Source: Lewinella sp. LCG006 (GTDB taxonomy: Bacteria; Bacteroidota; Bacteroidia; Chitinophagales; Saprospiraceae). Taken from it: DNA of 64,000 nt. The first letter of the stretch is position 1; each line of letters opens with the position of its first letter. The DNA is taken from positions 7,235,802-7,299,801 of the forward strand of contig NZ_CP160680.1 in the NCBI RefSeq assembly GCF_040784935.1, given 5' to 3'. The notes below the pieces were generated by a model. It made no database searches. It saw only the letters and a program-made list of their open reading frames with translations, and was not told the origin of the DNA. The position numbers and the translations under genes were made by a program. This document shows positions 24,648 through 34,021 of the stretch, piece by piece.

Positions 24648-27600
24648 CTACCTTAACAAGGTTACGTTTCCTTTTGCGGTATAGCGTTCGCCACCAAAAC
24701 AGCTTACTTCCAAATAATACCCGTAAACATCGGACGAGAGTTCCTTGCCCTTGTAAGTACCATCCCACCCATCACTTTGTGAGTTGGTAGCAAAAACCTC
24801 TTCTCCCCAACGGTTGTAAATCACAAAGTAAAATTCATCAATGACATTGCCTTCTACCCTTAAGACATCATTCAAGTTATCACCATTGGGTGTAAAAGCG
24901 TTGGGCACAAAAATATAAGGTGCCATACAAGGAGCATCGAAGACCACCAGTAATACTTCCACTTGATTGGTACAACCATTGGCATCGGTGATGACCAGTT
25001 CATACGTTGTAGTCTCCTCTGGGCTAGCTACAGGGTTGGGAATGTCCGTTGCACTGAGACTGCTCGCTGGCGACCAAAAATAATTGTAGCTAGGATCGTC
25101 TGTCGCCATCAAGGTTATAGACTCACCCGGACGCAAGGTATCAATCGCCGGTGTGACAGAAAGTGGTGGCTGCAATTGAAAGACAGTGACCAGCGTGCTG
25201 GCCTCGCCCGTACAGCCAAATTCATTGGTAGCTGACACCGTAAATGTTGTTGTATTAGAAGGAGTCACAACAACTTCACTGGTCCCTTGTCCCAAAAGTA
25301 CTTCAGGTGCTGGCGACCAGAGATAATCCGTGATGACCGCAGGGCCCAACGATGCTACGCTTAAAGATACCGAATCTCCCCGGCAAATGGTTGCACCGGG
25401 CGGCAGTTCAAGATTTACTCCTTGGCCATCGATGTTTACGGAATCCACCACCGAACAACCTTGCCCATCCGTTAATTGGAAATAGAAGGTTGAGCCCGGG
25501 CCAGGATTCACTTCCAGTACTTCTGTATTCCCTAATACGCTCAGAAAATCAGGATCAGCCGCCCAGAGATAGGTCACGGCCTGATCGCTTTCCACAAACA
25601 ACTGCCAAGTATTGGCACAGGTCGTGGTATCAGGGGAACTTGTATATTCCATCACCGGAGCTACATTCACCAACACCTCTCCCACCCTGCTACAAATAGA
25701 GTTGGGGTCGGTAACAGTGACACTGTAAGTGGTAGTGACCAATGGGCTCGCCTGTGGATTAGCAACCGTACTGTCATCGAGATCGCCTACTGGTGACCAT
25801 TGGTATTCATACGCACTACTCCCCTGCGGGTTCAAAGCTACTGATGCTCCGGGGCAAAGACTTAGTTCTTCTTCCAGGTCAAGATCAATTAGCGGAATGG
25901 TAAGGATTTGGCTAAGCGTATCCTGGCAACCATTTTCCGCCGTTGTTAAAAGACTCACAGGAATCATTTGCGTACTGTCCAGGTCAATTTCCAAAGTTGG
26001 ACTATTTCCTGAAGGGGTCCCATTGATCAGCCATTCCCAACCGATGATGGTCGTGTTTTGGGCTGTTGTAAGGTCTGTTATCAGCACGGTAGCACTGTCA
26101 CCACAGCTGAGGTATTCCCAATCAAAATTGGGGTTGACCTCACCTTGTTCTTCCACCACAACTTCGAGTAAAAGGGTATCGGGGCAGTCGAGAAAGGCTG
26201 GAATCGTCACTATTACCTCGTAGGTTCCAGCACTAGGATAGGTGTAAAGTACAGGGCTCCCATTGCCTGTAGCTGTCGGCGCGGAGGGGTCACCAAAATG
26301 CCATTGGTAGATACCTGCTGCGGGGTCTTCGGCCGAAAAAACAACCGTAGAACCACTGCACTGATCGAAAGTAAGACCTGCACCAAACTCAGTGAGGTCA
26401 ACTACCGTCACTTGGATACTATCCATAAGTTCGCAACCATGCTGATTGATCGCCGTGAAAGTATACCATTGCTCTCCCGCTCCGATGGGGGTGATGATGG
26501 GTGCTGCGGTATTTGCTCCAGAAGTGATCTGATCGGCAGGTTGCCACTGATAGGTAAGGTTATCAGCAGGGTCCAGATTGGTTACCTCTAATTGTAGGCT
26601 TTCGCCTAAACAAGCTGCAGTATCTGGCGTATTGACTGCCAAATTAACGGCCAGGCTCGTGATCGTGATCGAATCCAAGACCATACAATCGGCCTCATTA
26701 AAAACCTGTAAGTAATACGTTTGTGTACCAAAAGGAGTCACTTGATAGCTTGCTGATTCGGTGACCTGGCTACTGAAATCCGCCACGGGCGACCACAAAT
26801 AGCGAATGCCATTGTTGCTGGTGGCGGTAAGTGTTATCTCGGCAGCACAAGGCTGCTGATCAGAGTCGATGCTCACTTCAAGGGCTTCACTGACCATGAC
26901 GCCAATACTACGGTTGGCGACACAACCACTCTGGGGGTCGGTAAGCACTAGCTCGTAGGTGGTTGTTTCGGTGGGGCTCGCTTCGGGATTAGGTGCGGTG
27001 GGATCGCTCAAACTCGCTGCCGGGCTCCAGAGGTAATCGTATTGAGGCAGGAAAGCTGGGTTGAGAAAAACGCTTTCCCCAGGGCAAATCAGGAAATCGT
27101 TGTTTGGAAGGGTTTCCAGAATAAAACTTACATCGGCTACCGAAGTAAGGATAGCGTTCTCACAGCCATTGGCTGCGACCAGCCTTAGCTCAATGTTGTA
27201 ATCTCCTTGTTCTGTAATCACCAGTAGCGGCGACTGTTCCATGCTAAACAACTCGCCGTTGAGGTACCAGGACCAGGATTGTATCTCCGAGAGTTCATCC
27301 ACCGAAAGGTCATTGAGCTGCAGTACCAAGCTATCTCCACAGCTCAGCGTATCGATACTAAAGGCAGGCTGCAAAGTAAGTGGGAGGAGTTGAATCTGTT
27401 GAAAAAAGGTATCGGCACAAGGTTCTCCCGGAGCAGCAATGAGACTAATGGAATACAAACCTGTATCAGGAAAAACAAAAGAAGTATTTGGTTCTGTTGA
27501 GGTGCCTAATGGATTTTCAGGATCACCAAATATCCACAAGAAACTCGTGGTACCAACACTACCGTTGAGCACATCTACTTCCAGGCCGTCACACTGAATT

Positions 27601-28532
27601 TCCGGGGCAAAAAAGGCCGCCGTTGTTACGCCACAAATGCCAACATTGTACTGAAAATCACGACGTGAAGTAGAGATCAGTTCCCCATCGCGGTATTCTT
27701 CTGCGCAGATACCTACCACAAACTGCCCCTGGGTCGTTGGTGTACCGGTGAGTAAGCCAGTGATCGCATTGATTTCCAGGGGGGCACTTCCTGGAATGCC
27801 ATTTAGCATATTGTTGACATTGTAAGGAGGGTCATTCCAGACAATTTCCGCATAAGGCGGAGCATTGGGCGGTTGTGGTTGCGGGATATTTGGCGTAGCT
27901 CCTTGCAGTGGAGTACAAAGTCGATAAACGATACTATCACCATCAATATCAATCGCCGACTGATCAAAAATAATGGGTTCATTGGCGCAAATATAGAGGG
28001 GTGGCCACTGCAAAAACTCCGCGCTGCTGTTACATTCTTGCAAAGCGCGCTCAGAGATAACGACACCGTATGTGGCTCCCGTTGCGAGCGGTTCAACAAT
28101 GTTCTGGATCGTTACATTTCGGCAACACCGTTGGTAGGCCAGTTGATATCCTCCAGGGCGGGGCAGTAATTCTACGATGGTGCGGTAGGTTGTTGTGTGT
28201 ACACACACATCAGGAGGGACTACCAGGCATTCATTCGTCAATACCGGAGAAAGGGTATCATCCCCCATCAAATTTATTCTGATGTCTTGTAATAGCACAT
28301 TATTGACATCAAAAACCCCAATGGAAGCAGGGTCATCAAAATAGGCATTAGGGTTACCATTTTCACAATCGCGGTAAATGGTAAGCCTGATTTCATACTG
28401 ATTGTCTCCCAAACAAGTGTATCCCATTTCTCCGCCGACAATATGGGTGGCATGTAAATTGGTAGCGACCAGTGATAAACACAGCCCAACAAGTAAGGGC
28501 AAGCAACAAGAAAGCTGAAATTTTAGGCGCAA
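24648..28532 (-). CDS. Large PKD-like protein with T9SS type B (CHU_C) sorting domain
   Basis: This is a 1294-residue predicted surface or secreted protein. It starts at a TTG codon (28532), as no ATG precedes the signal peptide, which ends near LVATNLHATH. Residues 30-300 are the domain commonly seen at the front of such proteins (HIVGGEMGYTCLGDNQYEIR). From about 310 to 1190 it consists of PKD-like and Ig-like modules, including the PKD-type FLWIFGDPENP and YQWHFGDPSAP. The region 310-715 is repeated as 720-1118. The C-terminus (about 1205-1294) is a gliding-motility-type sorting domain (FVPNAFTPNGDNLNDVLRV, FVIYNRWGEEVF, YGYYLEV). The function is probably adhesion or matrix formation, but this is inference. 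Confidence 0.9.
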   Translation of the reverse strand: MRLKFQLSCCLPLLVGLCLSLVATNLHATHIVGGEMGYTCLGDNQYEIRLTIYRDCENGNPNAYFDDPASIGVFDVNNVLLQDIRINLMGDDTLSPVLTNECLVVPPDVCVHTTTYRTIVELLPRPGGYQLAYQRCCRNVTIQNIVEPLATGATYGVVISERALQECNSSAEFLQWPPLYICANEPIIFDQSAIDIDGDSIVYRLCTPLQGATPNIPQPQPPNAPPYAEIVWNDPPYNVNNMLNGIPGSAPLEINAITGLLTGTPTTQGQFVVGICAEEYRDGELISTSRRDFQYNVGICGVTTAAFFAPEIQCDGLEVDVLNGSVGTTSFLWIFGDPENPLGTSTEPNTSFVFPDTGLYSISLIAAPGEPCADTFFQQIQLLPLTLQPAFSIDTLSCGDSLVLQLNDLSVDELSEIQSWSWYLNGELFSMEQSPLLVITEQGDYNIELRLVAANGCENAILTSVADVSFILETLPNNDFLICPGESVFLNPAFLPQYDYLWSPAASLSDPTAPNPEASPTETTTYELVLTDPQSGCVANRSIGVMVSEALEVSIDSDQQPCAAEITLTATSNNGIRYLWSPVADFSSQVTESASYQVTPFGTQTYYLQVFNEADCMVLDSITITSLAVNLAVNTPDTAACLGESLQLEVTNLDPADNLTYQWQPADQITSGANTAAPIITPIGAGEQWYTFTAINQHGCELMDSIQVTVVDLTEFGAGLTFDQCSGSTVVFSAEDPAAGIYQWHFGDPSAPTATGNGSPVLYTYPSAGTYEVIVTIPAFLDCPDTLLLEVVVEEQGEVNPNFDWEYLSCGDSATVLITDLTTAQNTTIIGWEWLINGTPSGNSPTLEIDLDSTQMIPVSLLTTAENGCQDTLSQILTIPLIDLDLEEELSLCPGASVALNPQGSSAYEYQWSPVGDLDDSTVANPQASPLVTTTYSVTVTDPNSICSRVGEVLVNVAPVMEYTSSPDTTTCANTWQLFVESDQAVTYLWAADPDFLSVLGNTEVLEVNPGPGSTFYFQLTDGQGCSVVDSVNIDGQGVNLELPPGATICRGDSVSLSVASLGPAVITDYLWSPAPEVLLGQGTSEVVVTPSNTTTFTVSATNEFGCTGEASTLVTVFQLQPPLSVTPAIDTLRPGESITLMATDDPSYNYFWSPASSLSATDIPNPVASPEETTTYELVITDANGCTNQVEVLLVVFDAPCMAPYIFVPNAFTPNGDNLNDVLRVEGNVIDEFYFVIYNRWGEEVFATNSQSDGWDGTYKGKELSSDVYGYYLEVSCFGGERYTAKGNVTLLR

Positions 28533-28620
28533 TGGTTCCGTTTTTTACCTGTATTTACTATTGCTTGTTAAGTTAATGAACTTATCCTTTACCAACGCAG
28601 TTCGTGCCTTAAAAAATGCT

Positions 28621-28654
28621 AAAAGGGAGCCTCCCTTACGGGAAGCTCCCTTTT
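28621..28654 (-). terminator. Terminator after the TSP3/OmpA gene
   Basis: A 10-bp stem (28621-28630 with 28645-28654) extended by four further pairs after one mismatch encloses a TTAC loop. On the minus strand it is followed by a T-rich stretch. It lies 26 bases after the stop codon at 28680. Confidence 0.8.
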
Positions 28655-28679
28655 AATAATTTATTCGACTCAATTATTC

Positions 28680-30302
28680 CTAACGTAGAATCAGATCAAA
28701 CTCTACCCGGCGGTTCCTCGCACGCCCAACAGGTGTATCGTTGGTTTCAATCGGGTTGGTTTCTCCGTAGCCGGCATAAGTCATTCGGTCTCTGCTTACT
28801 CCTTTAACCAATAAATACTGGAAACAAGCTAAGGCCCGACGCTCAGACAAGCTTTGGTTAGCAGCATCATTCCCCACATCATCGGTATAGCCACTGATTT
28901 TGAGGTTGTAATTTGGATAACGAGAGATGATTTCTGCAATCTCATCTAAAGTCTTATTAGACTGAGACAGCAGCTGATCGCTACCGGTACGGAAACGGAT
29001 ATTTTCCATAGCCAAATCAAGTGCTGCTTGGTCATCTTCATTAATTACTGGACAACCATCGTTTTCAATAGGACCAGGATTTGTTGGGCAGGCATCATCA
29101 CCATCCCCGATACCATCACCATCACGGTCGGGACAACCTCCAAACTTAGCGGGGCCAGCCACTTCAGGACACTTGTCATTAGGATCTATAATTCCATCAT
29201 TATCAGCATCAGGACAACCATTGGCTGATTCTGTACCTGCCAATTGAGGACAAGCGTCATCGGCATCGGTAATACCATCGCCGTCAGCATCAGGGCAACC
29301 ATCCAGGGCAGCAACACCAGCAATCGTAGGACAAATATCTACGGGGTCAGCGATACCATCACCATCCGTATCTGGGCAGCCACGGAAGCGGCGAATACCA
29401 GGGGTATCCGGGCAGTTATCTTGATTATCAGCGACACCATCACCATCCGTATCTGGACAACCATTGAATTTAGCATCACCAGCATCATTAGGACAAGCAT
29501 CCTTGTTGTCAGGAATACCATCTAAATCTGCATCAGGACAACCAGAAGTAGCAGAAATACCTGCGACGGTTGGGCAATCATCGCTATCATCAGCGATACC
29601 ATCACCATCCGTATCTTTAGCGCCAAAGCGAGTGGTCAGGGTAAGACCACCAAAGGTGTACCAATCATCTTTATCAGCATTACCCGTAGCACTTACGCCG
29701 TCCAGACGGTCGCTAAAAGCAGGACGTAGCCCCATTTCCAGGCCCAGGTTCCACTTCCGGGTGATATCATAGCGTAGCCCAATTCCACCTGCCATCACGA
29801 AAAGGGTCTTCTCCTCTGCGTTCATGTCCTCTTGTACTTTGGCTCCAGTGCGATTGTTGTAATCCGTCTCTGGATTACTGAAAGCCAAGGCAGGCCCTGC
29901 AAATAGATAGGGCGAGAGAATTTTACGAAAATTACCGCCCTTGTAACGATTGCCAGCTAGTGGCTCCCATTGTGCAAGAAGAGATAGTTCTGTAATCCGG
30001 TTTTCGAAAGAGAATCCTCGTTGAAAGAGCGATGCATTATCGGGATAGTCTAGATCGCTACCCGTTAATTTTCCGGTAGTTAACCCTAAGCGTACACCAA
30101 AGGATTGGCTAATATTGCGCTTGAGCATAAACCCAAAGGCAAGATTGGTATTAGACAAATCTGCAAGGTTAGGTTCTACTAAATCTCCCGCATAATTGGC
30201 TGCTCCAAGAAAAAAGCCGCCGTCCCATTTTTCTTCTTGGGCGTACGTCCAAGACGCTGTACTAACAAAAAGAACAGTTAGCAATAAGTAAAATAATTTC
30301 AT
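28680..30302 (-). CDS. OmpA-family protein with seven thrombospondin type 3 repeats
   Basis: From the ATG at 30302 the protein has 540 residues with a signal peptide ending near SWTYAQEEK; upstream in-frame ATGs at 30311 and 30368 are less likely. An N-terminal barrel (about 25-230) includes FFLGAANYAGDLV. Seven repeats of 23-26 residues follow (about 232-410), each of the form D(T/A)DGDGIAD...D.CP...G...GCP, which bind calcium in thrombospondin type 3 folds. The C-terminal OmpA domain (about 425-540) has FRTGSDQLLSQSNKTLDEIA, KISGYTDDVGNDAANQSLSE and NRRVEFDLI, expected to hold peptidoglycan. A role in linking outer membrane to cell wall is likely. Confidence 0.92.
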   Translation of the reverse strand: MKLFYLLLTVLFVSTASWTYAQEEKWDGGFFLGAANYAGDLVEPNLADLSNTNLAFGFMLKRNISQSFGVRLGLTTGKLTGSDLDYPDNASLFQRGFSFENRITELSLLAQWEPLAGNRYKGGNFRKILSPYLFAGPALAFSNPETDYNNRTGAKVQEDMNAEEKTLFVMAGGIGLRYDITRKWNLGLEMGLRPAFSDRLDGVSATGNADKDDWYTFGGLTLTTRFGAKDTDGDGIADDSDDCPTVAGISATSGCPDADLDGIPDNKDACPNDAGDAKFNGCPDTDGDGVADNQDNCPDTPGIRRFRGCPDTDGDGIADPVDICPTIAGVAALDGCPDADGDGITDADDACPQLAGTESANGCPDADNDGIIDPNDKCPEVAGPAKFGGCPDRDGDGIGDGDDACPTNPGPIENDGCPVINEDDQAALDLAMENIRFRTGSDQLLSQSNKTLDEIAEIISRYPNYNLKISGYTDDVGNDAANQSLSERRALACFQYLLVKGVSRDRMTYAGYGETNPIETNDTPVGRARNRRVEFDLILR

Positions 30303-30650
30303 AATGTACATTCGGTTTTTGTTGAATTTTTTGTTTCTCCCTTTTGCTCCGGTAAGAATACAAAACAAGTAGTAGTCCTCTAAGTAAGAGACATTTCTTA
30401 ACTTTTGTAATGGAAAAATTTATTTTACAACTGGGAAAGAAGATTACACGGCTAAACAAAATTAAGGAAGTTTTCAATAAAGCCTAAAAGCCACTACTTA
30501 TTTTTATATTTTACATATTTAACCCCATGTATTCGAGCTAAAATAAACATCCATATCCTTCTTATCATTTTGACGAAAATAAGCTGATTTATTTTATCTT
30601 GGCAGGTGGTATTACTCAACACCCTACACTCCAATCATTTACTTTTCACT
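30303..30650. other. Intergenic region between divergent genes, AT-rich
   Basis: This 348-bp stretch separates two divergent genes. It is AT-rich and holds no credible coding sequence or hairpin. A weak promoter-like pair for the plus-strand gene is TTTG at 30569-30572 and TATCTTGG at 30595-30602, a spacing of 22 with one mismatch in the -7 box. Nothing else was recognised. Confidence 0.4.
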
Positions 30651-31538
30651 ATGGCTATTCTAACTGTTGTTATTGGTATTGTCTTTGTTTTGTTGCTCCT
30701 TAGTTTACTAGCAACTACCATCATGGAGCTATTGGCCTCCTTTTTCCACTTACGGGGAAGAAACCTTACCAAGGCACTCCACAATATGCTAGCCAGCTCA
30801 GACAAGGGGGAAGTGTTGCTGAAAGACTTCAAGAACAACTCGCTTTACAAGCACCTATCTCAGCAGTACAGTAACAACACCCAGGGGCCACCTTCTTACA
30901 TGGATTCTACCACTTTTCAGAGTATTCTTTTTGATATTATCCTCAAAGAAGATGGGGTTGAAAAGCTAAAGGATAAAATTGATACCTTGCCTGATGAAGA
31001 TCTCAAAAAAGTGCTTAACCAACTTTTACGAGATGCGGATCATAATCTGGATAAATTCAAGGGTGGTATTGAAAAATGGTACAATGATGTGATGGATCGG
31101 GCGTCGGGTTGGTACAAAAGATATACCCAAAAGATTCTGATCTGGGTAGGTATCCTGATTGCTTTGGTTTTTAATGCTGATACCTTTTCCATTTACACTA
31201 GCCTGGAGAGTGACCCTCAAGCCCTCCAGCAAATCGTGTCACTAGCTGAGAATTTTGCGCAAAACGAGGAAAACACCCTTATCCGGCAAGCCGATCCTGC
31301 TTTTGAAGCATCGCTTGAAAACCTGCGTTCCATTGTAGACAATGAGATCAACAGTATTAAGTCTCCATTGGGGCTTGGATGGGCGGAAAATGACTTTAGC
31401 AACTACGGTATTTATGATTGGCTGGCCAAAATTCTGGGTTACCTCGTCACCGCATTAGCCATTTCAATGGGTGCTCCTTTTTGGTTTGATTTGCTACGTA
31501 AAATCGTCAATGTTAGAGCCTCCGGGGCGAAGCCATAA
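30651..31538 (+). CDS. Uncharacterised membrane protein
   Basis: From the ATG at 30651 the protein has 295 residues; an in-frame start at 30606 lacks support. It begins with a strong membrane segment (ILTVVIGIVFVLLLLSLLAT). A hydrophilic, helical region follows (about 35-160). A conserved-looking block WYNDVMDRASGWYKRYTQ precedes a second membrane helix (ILIWVGILIALVFNADTF). A third and possibly fourth lie at the C-terminus (ILGYLVTALAISMGAPFWF). The block GWYKR...NADT occurs in a widespread bacterial family that has no known function as far as I can recall. It stands alone, convergent with the SDR gene. Confidence 0.75.
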   Translation: MAILTVVIGIVFVLLLLSLLATTIMELLASFFHLRGRNLTKALHNMLASSDKGEVLLKDFKNNSLYKHLSQQYSNNTQGPPSYMDSTTFQSILFDIILKEDGVEKLKDKIDTLPDEDLKKVLNQLLRDADHNLDKFKGGIEKWYNDVMDRASGWYKRYTQKILIWVGILIALVFNADTFSIYTSLESDPQALQQIVSLAENFAQNEENTLIRQADPAFEASLENLRSIVDNEINSIKSPLGLGWAENDFSNYGIYDWLAKILGYLVTALAISMGAPFWFDLLRKIVNVRASGAKP

Positions 31539-31564
31539 TGTCCCAATAGGGTAAAGCTACTTAC

Positions 31565-32380
31565 TCAGTTGACCCCGTAATAAACTTTCAGAAGCCACTC
31601 AAACCATTTGAGAGGTAAAAAGCGCTTAGCCATAGGTGCCAATTGCTGGATAACACCTCCCACTGGATAGCGGGATGAAGGAGAAGAAGTATTAATGATC
31701 TGTTGAATTGTTTCAGCAATCCGTAAAGGCGCAATTCCATTACTGACGCTTTCCCGCATAGCGCGTTCGGCTTTTTCGTAATTTATCCGATACACCTCTG
31801 GCAAGTCTATTGCCTTAGCCCTGAATTGATGTCCAATGATTGGTGTCGCAGTATCACCTGGGCAGATGCTTACTGCCGAGACGCCAGTGCCATGTAGTTC
31901 CAGGCGTAAAGATTCAATCATTCCTTCTACCGCAAATTTGCTAGCACTGTAAATACCATGGAAAGGAACCCCAACCAATCCAGCAATTGAACTGACGGCA
32001 ATAAAAATACTTCCCTGCCGCTGCCGTAGAAAAGGCAGAGTGGCCCGCAAAACTACTAGGGTACCATAGATATTGGTATCGAATATCTTTTTTGCTTCCT
32101 CTAAAGGTAAATTTTCAATGCTACTTGCTCCACCAATACCAGCGGCATTTACTACCGCATCCAGACGGCCAGTTGTGGCAAACACCTCTGCTACAAGCTT
32201 CTCAACAAGTTGTGCATCCGTCACATTAGCCAACAATGGGAAAACGCCGGAGGGAACTTTACCAGAACGAGAAAGTCCGTAAACAATCCAACCCTGACCT
32301 GTAAAAAATTCAGCAGTCGAATAACCTATACCCGAAGAGGCACCAGTTACCAGCATGCATCGTTGAGCAATACGTGTCAT
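31565..32380 (-). CDS. SDR-family oxidoreductase
   Basis: The protein is a classical short-chain dehydrogenase/reductase that uses NAD(P)(H) on an unknown substrate. The 271-residue sequence has the cofactor motif TGASSGIGYSTAEFF (residues about 13-27), NAAGIGG near 84, the catalytic Ser in AVSSIAG, and YSASKFAVEG with the catalytic Tyr and Lys. The C-terminal region includes a hydrophobic stretch (LAPMAKRFLPLKWFEWLLKVYYG) that may contact the membrane. It is divergent from the AraC-type regulator gene at 32587, which is a plausible regulator by position only. Confidence 0.9.
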   Translation of the reverse strand: MTRIAQRCMLVTGASSGIGYSTAEFFTGQGWIVYGLSRSGKVPSGVFPLLANVTDAQLVEKLVAEVFATTGRLDAVVNAAGIGGASSIENLPLEEAKKIFDTNIYGTLVVLRATLPFLRQRQGSIFIAVSSIAGLVGVPFHGIYSASKFAVEGMIESLRLELHGTGVSAVSICPGDTATPIIGHQFRAKAIDLPEVYRINYEKAERAMRESVSNGIAPLRIAETIQQIINTSSPSSRYPVGGVIQQLAPMAKRFLPLKWFEWLLKVYYGVN

Positions 32381-32517
32381 TAATTAGCTCTAGTGAATGT
32401 GCAAATTACAATAAAAAGCTTACTCCACACTCCTTTTTACTACTTCACAAAACGACAATACCTCTATCAAAAAACTACAATTCTAACAACAATACCTACT
32501 TGAAACCAATTATATGG

Positions 32518-32525
32518 TAATTTTG
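32518..32525 (+). promoter_or_regulatory. Possible -7 element of the AraC-type regulator gene
   Basis: TAATTTTG matches TAnnTTTG exactly and lies 62 bases before the ATG at 32587. A CTTG lies 15 bases upstream, closer than the usual 17-23 spacing, so the -33 box is doubtful. Confidence 0.35.
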
Positions 32526-32586
32526 TATTAGTAAATAAAGAGAAACAAATTTTTCCAATTTTGGTTTTATCATCTCAATCTAAGGT

Positions 32587-33450
32587 ATGCCCAGTCAGCT
32601 AAGAGCAAGTTTTGAAAAAATCGACCCCGTTTTTGGCAATTCCTTTTACGTGGAAAAATTTGTCGATAAATCCTGCCACGATAAACCTCAATGGCATTTC
32701 CATCCTGAATTCGAGATCGTTTACATCTCAGCAGGTGATGGAAAAAGACATATTGGTGACCACATCGGTCGTTACGAAGATGGAGAGCTCATCTTTTTGG
32801 GGCCAAACCTACCTCATCTCAGCTACGCTGCGGAGGGTAATGAATTGGTCTTGCAAATGACGGAGGATTTTCTGGGCCAGCATTTCTTGGCCATACCAGA
32901 AATGCAAACAATAAAAGGCTTGTTTGAAAGGGGAAAAACAGGGTTGGTCTTTCACGGTGAGGTAAAGCATGCTATTGGCCGTCAGTTATTGGCCATGAGT
33001 GAGATGCCCGCCTTTGAGCGATTGATCAGTTTGCTTAAAGTCCTCCAACAAATGGCCACTACGGATGCCTATCAATCGCTGAATGCCAATGGCTTCGCTG
33101 TAGAAGTGAATCCTCAGGACCAAGATAGAATGGAAATCATTTATGCTTACATAGAAACGCATTTCCAAAGGGTCATCCCATTGGAAGAAGTAGCTTCCCT
33201 CATCAATATGACGGTCCCAGCATTTTGTCGTTATTTTAAGAAACTCACTAATCGTACTTTCACGCAGGTGGTGAATGAATTTCGTATTACTTATGCTTCC
33301 CGACTTCTTCAGGGAGATCACCTCAGTATTGCAGCCATTTCTTTTGAAAGTGGTTTTAATAACCTCTCTCATTTCAATAAGCAATTTAGACTTATCACTG
33401 GTGTAAGTCCCCGCGAATATCGGCAGCAGCTCAAAAATCTGGTGCACTAA
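32587..33450 (+). CDS. AraC-family transcriptional regulator
   Basis: The 287-residue protein has an N-terminal cupin-like sensor domain (HFHPEFEIVYISAGDGKRHIG at about 37-60, typical of sugar- or metabolite-sensing AraC regulators). The C-terminal double helix-turn-helix domain spans about 190-285, with IPLEEVASLINMTVPAFCRYF and the signature ISFESGFNNLSHFNKQF...GVSPREYRQQ. It is divergent from an SDR gene and ends only three bases from the convergent ilvN. It may control the SDR gene or itself; the ligand is unknown. Confidence 0.92.
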   Translation: MPSQLRASFEKIDPVFGNSFYVEKFVDKSCHDKPQWHFHPEFEIVYISAGDGKRHIGDHIGRYEDGELIFLGPNLPHLSYAAEGNELVLQMTEDFLGQHFLAIPEMQTIKGLFERGKTGLVFHGEVKHAIGRQLLAMSEMPAFERLISLLKVLQQMATTDAYQSLNANGFAVEVNPQDQDRMEIIYAYIETHFQRVIPLEEVASLINMTVPAFCRYFKKLTNRTFTQVVNEFRITYASRLLQGDHLSIAAISFESGFNNLSHFNKQFRLITGVSPREYRQQLKNLVH

Positions 33451-33453
33451 TCG

Positions 33454-33999
33454 CTAATCCAACTGCTCAATAGCGGACTCCAGAGATTCCAGGTAGCGAT
33501 TCAAGCGTTCCATGGGTTTCACGATCGCAACCCGGCCGGAACGGACGAAGCCATAGATATCTCCCACTTGCTTGAGCTCTATTAGTAGCTGCTCTGTTTC
33601 GTCATGATGCCCCGTTTTTTCAATCACTACGTATTCCGGTTCAATGACCAAAATGCGTGCATTGTGCGAACGTACTAATCGCTCTACGACTGTTCCGTTA
33701 CAAAACATGGAAAATGGAATCTTGTAAAGTGCTATTTCCTGATAAACGATTTCGTCGTGTTCGTAATAAAAAGCTTTGATGATATCGATCTGCTTGTCCA
33801 GTTGAGCAACCAGCTTCTTCACCATGTCCTCTTCTACCTCTACCACGATCGTAAACCGGTGGATGCCTTCAATGGAAGATTGGCTCGTTGTCAGGCTTTC
33901 AATATTGATGTGTCGCCGAGTAAAAATGGAAACAACCCGGGAAAGCATACCAGTAGTATGTTCCGAGAAAACAGTGATGGTATAATCTTGTTTAGCCAT
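33454..33999 (-). CDS. ilvN: Acetolactate synthase small (regulatory) subunit
   Basis: The small subunit activates acetolactate synthase and confers feedback inhibition by valine. The 181-residue protein has an N-terminal ACT domain (YTITVFSEHTTGMLSRVVSI, then NIESLT and TIVVEV) and a C-terminal domain that contains SGRVAIVKPMERL near the end. It is the last gene of the ilvD-ilvB-ilvN operon, 22 bases after ilvB. Length matches the IlvN/IlvH family. Confidence 0.95.
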   Translation of the reverse strand: MAKQDYTITVFSEHTTGMLSRVVSIFTRRHINIESLTTSQSSIEGIHRFTIVVEVEEDMVKKLVAQLDKQIDIIKAFYYEHDEIVYQEIALYKIPFSMFCNGTVVERLVRSHNARILVIEPEYVVIEKTGHHDETEQLLIELKQVGDIYGFVRSGRVAIVKPMERLNRYLESLESAIEQLD

Positions 34000-34021
34000 G
34001 ATACATGGTTTAAGGGAAGGG

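Noticed and set aside
29080-29620. Regularly spaced repeats that could suggest a CRISPR array
   Set aside because: The repeats are in frame and encode the seven thrombospondin type 3 repeats of the OmpA-family protein; repeats and spacers differ gradually.
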